Below are positions 14,678 through 25,778 of a stretch of 64,000 bases of DNA, piece by piece (position 1 is the stretch's first letter; every line of letters starts with the position of its first letter). Origin of the DNA: Eudorina sp. 2006-703-Eu-15 (lineage: Eukaryota; Chlorophyta; Chlorophyceae; Chlamydomonadales; Volvocaceae); contig BDSI01000006.1 in assembly GCA_003117195.1 (NCBI GenBank), forward strand, positions 558,001-622,000. Direction: 5' to 3'. The notes under the pieces are model-generated. The model was not told the DNA's origin, did not search any database, and saw only the letters and a program-made list of their open reading frames with translations. The position numbers and the translations under genes are program-made.

Positions 14678-15970
14678 CGAGACCGAGGCTGTGACTTATC
14701 CACTGGCTTCATCACTGGCTGTCTTGACGTCTCGTAGACGCCGGACAGGCTTCGTATGGATTAGGCACACTCACGAATGACTTCAATTCCAGATTTGTAT
14801 GTGGGAGTATTTCCCTACCCTAGGACATCGCTCTAGGGATTCTCCCGGCAGCCGCGGCACACGGACGAATCAGTCCGTATCACCAACGGGGGCAGGTGGC
14901 GGACAGAAAACCCTATTCCCCTCGTATACGTGGGGACCAGGCGGGACGAAAGAAGAGAAAATGTTAAAAATTTGAAACAGAATGGCTGGAGAACGGTTGA
15001 GCCGCCACGCCTTGGGAGATGGCTGCTTGCATCATGTTATCATACTGCGACACGACCAAATCTTGAATTGCTACTAAGCGGCTCGGGGCATGCCTTCGTC
15101 GCAAGGCCGTTGACTGCACGACATGCACGATGCGGAAGTTAGGGGTGCAACCTGGGACTTTGCCATTCGATATATTAACAACGCCGCTGTATGGCTGGGA
15201 AGGGGTAGTCTATGAGCCATGACATCAAGGCCACCAGTTGATGTTCAGACCAGTTCAGACAGGTTCAGACAAACGGTGGGGAGCATGCTCAAGCGTCATA
15301 CCCCCACAAGGCTGGGCCGTGACGTCAGCACTGAGTGTTGGATTGGACCTAACGAAACAAAGTCTTGCGCCAGGGCTCCCCTTTTCTCCCTTGATTTCGT
15401 GTGTGCCTGGGTTTGTGCAGCCAAGCGGGTGTCGCGCCTTTGTCAAACGAACTACTGACAGTGTAAAACAAATCATACAATATTATAATAACAGACGCCG
15501 TGAAGCCTGGGATCCGTGCAAAACGACAGTTTGAAAACCAAGTTTACAAACTCCTTCAAAGCTTGACATTGTTCATTATGACACTTATGATAAAACGCTA
15601 TGCGCGCATGTAGACGAGACAAGCTGGCGTCTGTGCCGCTGCAAGCGCCCAACGACGATTCTGGCGAGTGCAGTTTGGCGGCCTACGCTTTTGGAAGCAC
15701 GGGTCCGTCATCCTCTACATCAGGAAGACAGCAATGTGCTGCTCAGTAATGCCTCAGAAATGGAAGCGTGCATAATGAATCGATTTGTCACGGCGTCCGA
15801 CTGGACGAGCGATTTCGTGTTCAGAACCAAATCATGCGCAACGGCCCAGTGTACCTGTGGTGACGCAAGCGCCATATGCAAAGCTACACGATACCATGTA
15901 CGCGGTCAAAGCGACGGCACACGTCACTTAGCGCAGCAACTGTCAAAAGTCTGAGAAACGGGCGCTCGCC
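14678..15970. other. Intergenic DNA upstream of the coiled-coil gene
   Basis: No gene recognised. It contains three near-tandem copies of AGTTCAGAC at about 15242-15270 and a CTGGGTTTG-type pyrimidine stretch near 15405. The promoter of the gene starting at 15971 should lie in the right part. Confidence 0.4.
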
Positions 15971-18900
15971 ATGGAGCCCACAACTATCGAACCTTCGGCT
16001 CTTACATTTCGGGAGAAGAAAACCTTTTTCTCCGTCATATCCGGCGCGGAGAATGCCTCACCCCTCGTTGGCCGAATCAACAACCCATTCAGCGCGTCTT
16101 CATCAATTCGCCTGGATTCACCCCTGTACCAGCTCTTAGAACATCATTATCCCAAGCTTTTATCGGCCACCTCGACGCCAGACCGAGCTCGCCTCGCGCC
16201 CGCGACGCTCTTCGGCGAGACTCCGGCCGCAGGCACTGCGTCCGCATTCCACCGCCTGGACCGCAAGCTGTCACATAAGCTGATCCTCGAGAACGCCACT
16301 CAGGGCGACAAGCTGTCGCCGGCGCCCAGCGCGGCGGTGCAGCTGCCCAGCCCGCCGCACTCCCCCGACGTGGTGGCTACCCTCTGGCTTCCTGGAGAGA
16401 GAACCGCCGCTGAGGCAGCCCCACAGGCGGCCGCCGCGGCAACGGACTCGACCTCCCCCAGCGTGATGGACGACATGTACGACACCACCGCCGAAACCAC
16501 GACCCGTAACGAGCGTGCCCCTCCCTCCACGCCACACCAACCTGGAGCGCTGCGCACCGTCGCGGACCTGCTGTCCCAATTCGTGGCCGTTTGCGAAGAT
16601 AAAGGCGTCCCAATAGACCCACGGGTCAGTGAGGCGCTGCGGGCGGCGCAGTCCGCTGACGGCGGCGGCGCCGACGACGCCCTTTCGTGGCGAGACCCCG
16701 GATCAGTATCTCCAGATCCGTATCTCCGGGGCAGCAGGGCCGCCGCCGCCGCCGCCGCTGGGGCCGCCGCTCAAGACGGCACGCCGGGGCCGCCGAATCG
16801 ACCGCCGTCGTTCCCCCCGTCGCTGCGGCCTCAACACGAGTCGGACGGTGATGAGGCGGAGGGCTCCGGGGCCGTCGGCGCGCCGTCCGGCTGCGGGGCT
16901 GACGGGCTGAGGGACAATGCGGCAGTTCCAGAACAAGATGTCGGATACGCGCAGCTGGGGGAGCATGATCGGGAGCGGGAGGAGGAGCGGGAGGACGCCA
17001 CCGACCCGGAGTGGTGTGGCGGTGTCGCCGAGCCGCTGGATGAGCCGCGGGTGGGGGATGGCTCGGAGGCCTCGCAGGTCCGAGAGGAGGAGGAGGCGGA
17101 GCAGGAGGAGGAGGAGAAGCAGGAACAGGAGAAGGAGCAGGAGGAGAAGGAGGAGGTGGTGGACAGGGCAGCTGAGGTGACGTCTGCGGGTCAGCCAGGC
17201 GCAACGGCGGCGGTGGAGCGGTGAGGCAGGGGAAGGGAGGTATGCGTGGGGGGAAAAGGTGCTACCAGGGTACACTCGCACTCCCACCCGCGCGCGGGGT
17301 CTGCCTAGCACCTCTTTTGGCCGTTCCCGTTCCGCCAAGAGCGCGCATCTGGTTGTTTCTTTGACTGTTGCCGCCGCCCGTCATCCCGCCAGACCCACCT
17401 CGACGGAGGAGCAGTGCGCCCGGTTGCGGGAGCAGGTGCGGGAGCTGCGACAGTTGCTCCAACAGCGGGCGCTGACGCAGTACGACACGAACCGGTGAGG
17501 GCGCGGGGGTGGGTGTCGCGGCGACGGACGTGCGGGCGGACGGTTGGCTGGAGGTGGACCTCAGCGGTTGAGTGAAGCCCGGTGGGTGTCCCGAGAAACC
17601 CGACGGTTCCGTCGTCACGTGCTTTCGTTCCGTTAGCCTCACACGGCGGATCGCCTCAACCCATCGCCGTCTCGTCCCCTTGCTTTTGAATGAGAACTGA
17701 GCTCTATCCGTCACTACCGCTCCAGACACCGTCTCCGGTCCTCGACGCCACCGCTCGCCGCGCCCCTTGCCGTCCCGTTTCTCCCGGCACCCTCCTCGAC
17801 CCTTCCACAGAGCTTCCGCCGTGGCCCTGGGGCGCAGTCTCCGTCGCCTGCAGGAGGCGGCGGCCGCAGCGGCGACCGTCTCCCCCTTGACCCCGTCACT
17901 CCTGCCCTCATCGTCGTCCGGTCGTCGCCCTCCCCAAGAGGCCGCTGGTGGAAGGCGGCCGCGCTCATCGGCAGCCTGCGCCTCGCGCGCCGCGGCGGTC
18001 GCATCCATCGCGGCCGCCGCCGGCGACGACGCTGACCTCGCCGCGCAGCTGCTCCAGGGGCAGCGGCAGCGCGCGGAGCTGGCGGCGCAATGCGCCCGAC
18101 TGCAGCGGCAGTGCGACGGGTTGCTGTCGTACATCTCCATGCTCAGCGGCAACGGCTGCGCCAACCTGGCGGCAGCGGCGGCGGTGACCGCCGCCGCCCC
18201 CGTGGATGCATCACCAGGAGCAGCAGTGGCGGGAATGGTGGTGGTGGTGTCGCCGCTCGCGGGCTGTCCCCCGGTGGCGCCGATGGGGGAGACGGCCGCG
18301 TGCGCACTTCGCGGCGAGGTGGTGCGGGTGCGGCTGGTCGTGCTGCCGCTCGGGGGCGGGGACGTGGAGGGGGACGCGCAGGAGGGCTTGGCGTTGAGGG
18401 GGCCCCTCGCACGAGGCAGCGGGGCAGCGGTCTCTGCAGGAATGGCAGAGGAGGAGGAGGAGCAGGAGGACGAGGAGGGAGCTACCCGCTGGGAGCCGGA
18501 GGTGCGGGTGAAGTTGCAGGTCACGGTGCGACGCAGCTGCTGCACGGCCCTGGGGACGCATCCGCAGCTTGGGCCGCTGGCGCCCTCGGCGCTGCCGGCC
18601 ACGGTGCAGGAGGATCAGGACGCCTCGGCGGCGCCGCTGGGCTTCGGCGGTGATGACGATCAGCAGCGGAGTGACGACGAGGAAAGTCACGGCGGCGGCG
18701 GCGGTGATCTGGCGGCTGCGGTACGGCACCTGCTGGCGGCGGTAGAGGAGCGGGCGACGGCGGCCGCCACCGCCGAGGCGGTGCCGGCAGTGCCGCAGTC
18801 GGTCCTTGAAGGCCTCAGAGGGGTGCTCCGTCAGCTGCGGGGCAGCGGTGGCGGCGGCGGTGGTGGCGACAGCGACGGACACGAAGACGGACGTGAGGGA

Positions 18901-21467
18901 GGTGCCGCCGCCAGTGGGCAGCACCGACCCACCGGCCTGTCGGGAGGAAAGAGACTTCCCAGCCACGGCGGAGGCCGGCACCAGCGGCCGCCGCTTGGCA
19001 AGCCGCCGCGGCCGCCAGTGCCCGCGAGCAGCGCCGTCGGGGCCCCAGGCTTGCACGGCACAGGGGGACGGCTGGCGGCGGAGCCGGCGGCGGCCATGGA
19101 AGAAGCGTCGGTGGCGGTTGGTGGTGTCCAGCGGGATGGGGAGGCAAGGGATGCAGCGGAGGAGGTGGACGGGACGGGAGAGGTCGAGGATCTGACGTTG
19201 GCGCCGGAGGGCGCCGCCGCCGCCACCCTGACGCGGCGTAGTCAAAGCGCACCCGCCTTGCCGCTCGACGGCGAGGATGAGGAGGACGGCGAGGACGAGC
19301 GCGACGTAGACCTGTACGGCAGCACAGCCGACGCTGCCGACGGGACGGCTCGCAGCCCCTTTGCGGCGCTGCAGTGCTCCGGCGGCGACGTGGCGGCGGC
19401 GGGCGAGGACGGCAGCGGCGGCGCCGCCGCGGGCGGCAGGCTGCTGCTCGGCAGCGGCGCCGCCGCCGGCGTCCGTGACCTAGTGGAGCGGATCCCGACG
19501 CCGCCCTGCAGCCCCAGGTCCTCGGCTTGCAGCCCCGCCCTCAGCCACGATCTGGATCTGGAACTCGCCGCCACACACAGCCACCTCGGATCCAGCACCG
19601 CTGCGGCGGCGTGCGCCGGCAGCGGCTGCGCCAGCGGCGGCGGCTGCTGCGACGAGGACGGCTACGGGTACGGGTACGGCGAGTACTACGGCGAGTACGA
19701 GGATATGGATTATCTGGATCTGGCGGACGCGGAATGGGACGAGCTGGCGGCGGCGGCGGCGGGCAGCGGCCCGGGAGCATTGCTGTCCGCGGTGGGGTTT
19801 CTGAGGGAGCAGCTGCAGCTGGCCCATCTGGAGATTGTGTCGCTCAACACCCAGGTGTGTGTGCGTATAGAAACTGAGCCGCGATGAGTCCAACGTGACA
19901 GGCGATGGAGGTGTACGTGTGTGTGTAAAGACATACTGAGCCGCGGGATGTGTTCTCTGCGCAGCAACCACGGGGCTCCCATCCCACCTTGACTGCAGAT
20001 GTTCTGCGGTCTGTTTATCGCTAGTTCCCACCAGTCTCCCCCATAACGCCTGGCCCCCCTCACCTGTCCCCCCTCCCTCGCTGCCTGCCCAACCCCCTCA
20101 CCCCCCTCACCCTTCACCGCCCTCCCCATAAGATGGGCGCCCTGAGCCACCAACGGGAGGGCCTCCGCGCCCGCGCCACCCAGCATGACGCCGCGCTGCA
20201 GCAGCTGGCCATCAACGAGGGGGAGGCGATGCTGGAGGCGCAGCGGCTCCGGGCGCAGCTGGCTTCGGAGCGGGCGGCGCGGATGCGGCTCAGCGCTCAG
20301 TGCGAGGACCTGCAGAACAGGTGCGGGGTCGAATGGGGGGGGGAGGGGGGGGTAAATTGAAAAGAAAAATGAAACCCAGGAATGAATCCGAGGAGCGGAG
20401 GAAATAGGGTTAAGGGCCGGATGAGGGGAATATTGGAAGTTGGGGGACACCTCCGGACTGCGCTGACTGTGATGGCCGGTTGCGGGGGACGGGTACAGCG
20501 AATGGATACAGACCACTTGCCGGGTGGTGGCGGGGCGAGGGGGGTTAGGGGGTTATAGGGGGCAGCGGATGCGTGAAGGGCCCTGGGGGGTCCGTTCTCG
20601 GTGGGGGGGTGGGGCGCCCGACCGTCGCAGCCGTGGATGGTTCCCTTTGCGTCAAGATGAGAATGCGAACGTCGTCCTGGCCGACGCTGCCGGTCGGTCG
20701 GCCGGTGCCGATTGTTACGGAAAGGGCAGCACGTGTTTGGTCCTACGAATTTCCTGGGGACCTGCAAGCTCGAGCCCGCTCAGCTCTTTGTCTCATGCTC
20801 GCAGCGAGACTCGCAGGCCGACTCACAGCCCGCCGACCACCCTCTCGTCCGCAACATCCCTCTCCCCCTGGCCCCTTCTACCCCTCCCTCCCCTGCATCG
20901 CGCCGGGAACATCCTTCCCCCAGGCTGCTCTTCGGGCTGCCCGACCGGCCCTTCTGCGGCTCCCAGCAGCACCTCTCCTCCCTCCTGCACAGCCAGCCCA
21001 GCCACCACGGCCAGGCGCCGCACCCCTTCGGCTCCCCCACCAAGTCCCCCACCAAGTTGAGTTTGGGCGGCGCACCCCCGCCGGCGGCGGCTCACGGACA
21101 CAGCCACGGCCAACACCCACAGCCGCAGCACTTCCATTCAGGCAGCCTGCCAAGGCCTTCGCTTGGCCTTGCACACCAAGGTCACGTTCACGGTCATGGT
21201 CATGGATTGCCGCTGCACCCGCACATCCTGGAGGGCACCCAGGCGCAGCAGCTGCAGCAGTTGCTACTGCTGCACCAGCAGCACCAGCACCACCAGCACC
21301 AGCATCCGCGGGTGGCGGTGCTGCAGCGCCACCGCTCGGCGCCGCGGCACCGCCCCATCAGCGGGGTCCTGTCGGCAAGGGCGGCGGACGAGAAGCCCGC
21401 GGTGCAGGGAGGGTTGACACCCGGCGGACTCCTCTCGGGACCGGGAGGATTTGCCTCAAGTCGGTAG
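15971..21467 (+). CDS. Large low-complexity coiled-coil protein, unknown function
   Basis: Five exons (15971-17220, 17393-17494, 17811-19854, 20133-20320, 20924-21467) join in phase to 1375 aa. No enzymatic domain is recognised. Residues 1-200 look globular to disordered, and a Glu/Arg-rich tract precedes residue 416. Exon 2 encodes a leucine-heptad segment (about 420-447). Exon 3 is very rich in Ala, Gly and acidic runs. The end of exon 3 plus exon 4 (about 1110-1194) forms a second coiled coil with LQQLAINEGEAMLEAQRLRA. The C-terminus is His/Gln-rich, including HGHGHG and QHQHHQHQH. Conserved-looking islands are LEIVSLNTQ and LLFGLPDRPFCGSQQH. The first two donors both read CG|GTGAGG. A structural or centrosomal/flagellar scaffold is possible from composition, but this is a guess. 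Confidence 0.7.
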
Positions 21468-21482
21468 TCGCTGAATGTGCCG

Positions 21483-21487
21483 TGTAA
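21483..21487 (+). terminator. Possible TGTAA poly(A) signal
   Basis: TGTAA 16 nt after the coiled-coil gene stop. This is unusually close to the stop, so it may not be the signal used. Confidence 0.25.
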
Positions 21488-24400
21488 CGTGATTTACCGA
21501 TGTATGGTGTTGCCTTAAAACCGCTGGAGTCGGGCGGAGTCCCTACCGGCCGTTAACCTCTACACTGAGCATCCGTTAGCGCGCAAAAAACTGTCGATCT
21601 TTTTGATGTTGCCCTACCTTCGGTCGGGGCACGGCATCCAAAATGCTCCCTTCCTCCGACTGTCCCTCCGCGCGTTACGTCCGCGTTAAGCACCGTTGCC
21701 CAACGAAACATTTGCGTATGAAACGTCTATATAACGTTACACAAACAGCTGTTCCGCTCTTGAACGCATCTCTACACGCATCCACAACGTCCACCGGACC
21801 GTTGGAGCGTGTTGGAGGTAGGAATAGATGTTAGACTTTGGTGTTGATGTTGTAGAGTCTGACATTAATGTCAAAACTACCTTCGCAATCCTAAGGTGAG
21901 GCCTCATCAGCAGGAGGAGGTAGCCTGCCGCGCATTGTTGGTCGGTCCAGCAGGCGACGGCGCGACAGATGGTATTACATCCGAAGTCTTCATGTGAAAA
22001 TTACAGAGCGGATGTTTAAGTTGGATGTCTAGTCTAGTCAAAAATTCCCTTCCATAGTCACGGAATATACAAAGGCGAGCGACAAACGCGACGACAAGAA
22101 GCATCGTACTCCTTACCGGTACTCGTGCACGAAATTCTAGCCGATGATTGCGCCCGATTAAAGATGACAACAATTGGTCCACTCCGACGTTGCGAAAATT
22201 GCGAAGCTGGTGACCTTTAAGCCTGCCCGCACGAGTATTCCCGCCATGGCATGTGTTACTGGGAGGGGTCCGCGGCACTTTACCGGCACTTCAGGGGCTA
22301 AGTATGCGGACCGCGATGACAGAGGCACCCCCACTGGTAGTGGCAGGGCGGAGCTCAGCTGGGGTAACCTCATATTTCCACTGTTCCGTGCCCGAGTTGA
22401 TGCTGAATAGAGCTGGTCCGCTTTTTCTGCGTGGTAACTGGTTCACGCACGCAAAGGTTTGGAATGCATTCGTCCGTTGTTCTGGCCTGGTGACGGGTGG
22501 AGGCACGCAAGGGGTGACATTGGGTTTGCCGTGACACGCACGGTTGGCCCACCTGACGCTTAGATCCCCAGTTCAGTTCAGTAAGTGTTAAGGATCTTAA
22601 CAATGCTTCAACCTTTACCAATGTAACTCTATATGGTGTTGACTCGCCGCGTGTGCAACTTGCACGTTCTGATCCTCTTCGGCGTCAAACGTGACTGTTA
22701 GGTCATAACAGCGCTTTCTTTCCCATTACGTCCAAGTAGTTGTCTTCAGTAATGAACCTCTTCTTTATGAATTTGTGCTACCTCGGTGCCACACCCCGGA
22801 AATAGTGTGGAATTTGTGCTTTTCGACCTTGCAAATCCAAAAAATTTCTCGCGGCCTTCGGCCGCGCTTATCCCATTGCCCATATCAGCATAATAACTAC
22901 CGCTGGATCTACCCATAATTTGCGCAATTTGCCCTGGGAGGAGAAAAGGGCATGGCATGTGTATATGCGTGAGAGTCACAATCTGATATCTTCAATAGTA
23001 TGCAACATTTAGACGGATACGGCTGGGACCTACATTGTGTTGAGTTTCTCATTCTACATTGTAAAAACCGTTTGCACCGTTAGCTTGTCGGTTAGATCCG
23101 TACCGCCTTAATTCATTCGATGAGTCCCGTGAAGGCGAACATTGGTCTTCTAATCGGTAACATCTTACTTTCCGCTTCCGAATGTTAACACATCCGTTTC
23201 AGAGTAATATCAGTCCACGTAGTAACATTGTTATCGGTCACATGATGCTTCCTCTACTCGCCGTCCCTAGCTTCGTTCATTTGCAACGTGTTATACGTCC
23301 GGGCCAACGTTCCAAAACTCGTGGAGTGCCTTTGTACCGACGTCGCGAAGCAGCCCAACGGCGTTATCCCTTTGTGGGACTGGCTGACCAACTGGTACCT
23401 GTTCAACATGCCCAGCTCATCTGACCAGCCATCTACGTCGCTGTGAGTATCCTAAACGCCGGCAGTACTTCCCGACGTTAAGTGCTCAAGCAAACGCCCA
23501 AAGCGACGAAGACGGTGGACCTCGCCATGTAGACCAGGAACCAGTTAGTCAGCCAGTCCCACGAAGGGATAACGCCGTTGGGCTGCTTAGCCGCATCGGT
23601 ACGTAACTACGCAGGCGCTCGACCAGCTTTGGAGGACCCATGTGGAGGAGGATCCAGGCGAGGGTGCGCGAGCAGTTGACAGGCCAGTTGCACAGGTTCA
23701 AGATGCTCTGCAGTTTGCCGATGACGTAGCCGATGTAAGCGGCGGGCTGCAAGTATATCTGCCTTCGTCGCGCCCTCCGTCGACATGTCGAGTTTGTCCA
23801 TCTTTGGTGGCTCGCGCAGGGCAGCGGCAGCACCAGCAAGGACGGCGTTGGCCTCGCCCATGGCAACATCGTTGTCAGGGGTAGTTGGCGGGCCCTCCTA
23901 ATGATTTACGCATAAAAAAATGGCCAATGCCTCCGTTGAAAAATGGTCAATGCCTCCGTCGTTGCGCAAAAGGGGGTGCGAGGATACCGGATTCTCCGGA
24001 TGCTTGAGTGCACGCGTAACTATCCTGACGCCGCCGGTGCCTTTTGTCCTGTTCGCGCCGCGGCGCTGCTGCTGAGCAGGTTTAGGACCTTGAAGTTGCG
24101 CAGCGTAATGCAGTCGTATGCATGACACGCTTACAAACGGCCGTCAGGAGATCGTCCGACCCTTCCAGAAACTCGTCCGGAGACCACAACATTGTTCGGC
24201 GGGCGCTGTTAATACGCCGAAATGCACTTAACGTGCGAGACACGATCCTTAGGCCCTTTTATGGCGACGATAATGCTGACTATCAGTATGTTTCCAATCA
24301 GCTACCACTAAGTCCACATTCGAAATATCTCACAGGAACACGTAATTAAGTTCTATTTGAGAAATAAATAACATATTGCAAAAGGTATTATTGAAAGCAT

Positions 24401-25042
24401 GGGTATCGGGGAAGATCGTAAGGCCCCATTGGAAACGTCGGACCACTAGTGCGCCTCTAACTGCGTCCATATTTATGGGATGCCCCGGACCAGCCCATAA
24501 ATTTTATGTGACCTCTAACTCCTTGGCGCGGAAATTGTAGGACGTCCATTTTAAATTTCATTGACACAGTCATTGTTGGAGTGTTTCTCCCTTTTCCTTT
24601 GACTTTACTGGCTTGACCGCCGAAGGCAGACCGCTGACCCGAGACAACATCTGTGACGACATGGCCAACAACAGGAGCTTAAGCAATTGGAGTCTGCGCA
24701 TTTTGTTACTTGTAATAAAGGAATTATGACTTGGTGCATATTTTTACACTTCGCGCCCTGCTTTGGTTTCGGGGCGGCCGCTAATTGGAAACATGCGCAC
24801 CACTAGAGCACCTCTAGTGTACCACCAAAATTTGGGAGGTCAACTTAGAGGCTCCTGATTGGAAACATACTGTATATATGTCACCATTATTGACCACTCG
24901 ACGGAGGTGCAGGTGCAGTACGCCATCAACAGCCACGGCCCCCCACACACACACTCATGCACCTTATTATTACTATATAGTACGTGACATTATGTTGTCT
25001 ACTACTGCCAGCGGATGAAGTGCGGCCACGAAACACCGCGAG
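21488..25042. other. Gene-poor, less GC-rich segment left of the retrotransposon
   Basis: No confident gene. Base composition is visibly lower in GC than the flanking genes. It contains a 54-bp inverted duplication (23348-23588), a perfect GCGGCC-TTC-GGCCGC hairpin near 22850, and two similar blocks (near 24425 and 24780) sharing ATTGGAAAC and CCACTAG. The minus strand from about 23870 to 23440 shows protein-like stretches in shifting frames. The segment may be decayed mobile DNA. Confidence 0.4.
23348..23588. repeat. Inverted duplication with 54-bp arms
   Basis: Arm 23348-23401 matches the reverse complement of 23535-23588 at 51 of 54 positions. Read outward from AAGCAGCCC, both arms keep an open frame with similar peptides (QPNGVIP, WDWLTNW), suggesting two diverged copies of one coding fragment facing each other. 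The source protein is not recognised. Confidence 0.7.
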
Positions 25043-25404
25043 TGTAGTGGCGACAGTTGGCACTTAGCGTCGCGACGTGCATAGCACGCCGCGCACAGCA
25101 CGCAAGGCCCTTAGTAAGCCAAACTACACAATAAGTAAATCTGAATTTATGTAAATAACAATAAGATAATGCTAAAGGCTTGTGTGGTATGTCTCAAGCC
25201 TGAAGCTACAGATCGCACGATCTGCCGGACTACGGTACGGCACGTGGAAGGGTGAGTCTCCACGGTGCATAAAGGCTCACCGGGGTAGGGCAGGTGCCAT
25301 CGCTAACATACCGCGGTCCAGGTCCGAGTCCTGGCTACACCCGTTACTTTGGTGTTCTGACATTTACTTTGGTACTACGATCCTAGCTTCCGCTAGCGCG
25401 TCAC
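25043..25404 (+). repeat. 5' LTR of element A, left part
   Basis: Identical to the first 362 bp of the 3' LTR except one base. It is interrupted at GTCAC by element B; the remaining 36 bp are at 29471-29506. Confidence 0.95.
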
Positions 25405-25777
25405 TAAAGTACTACGTATATTGGTGGTAGTAAGAACTACCGATTGTTGAGTCTCAGTGTGCATATAAGCACCAGCTCCGCGCCCAGTAGCGATTTCCGT
25501 ACCGTACATGGGACGACGGGTCAGTAGGCCAACGGCGTAGCCGTTAGTCGAACTCGACAACCGGAGTCAGTCAGAACAGCTACCAGGACCAGTTGTCCTA
25601 ATTGTAAACAGATTTACAATTACCGTCAGAAATAACAGCTATTCGGCAGCCCGAATACAGGTTCGCAACTCGGTTACGAGAACAGTTAGGAACTCACAGC
25701 GAAGTTCCAGAATGACAGAACAGTAAAACACCAAAGAGAAATATTGTTTATTATGCGACAGATTGCATAATACAACA
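25405..25777 (-). repeat. LTR of element B (3' LTR in element orientation)
   Basis: 373 bp, apparently identical to 29093-29465. It is preceded (in element direction) by the polypurine tract, which overlaps the pol stop codon. Confidence 0.95.
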
Positions 25778-25778
25778 A

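Noticed and set aside
16626..19252. Large antisense ORFs (up to 446 codons) opposite the coiled-coil gene
   Set aside because: Shadow frames of a strongly biased coding sequence; the plus-strand frame has matched splice sites and phases.
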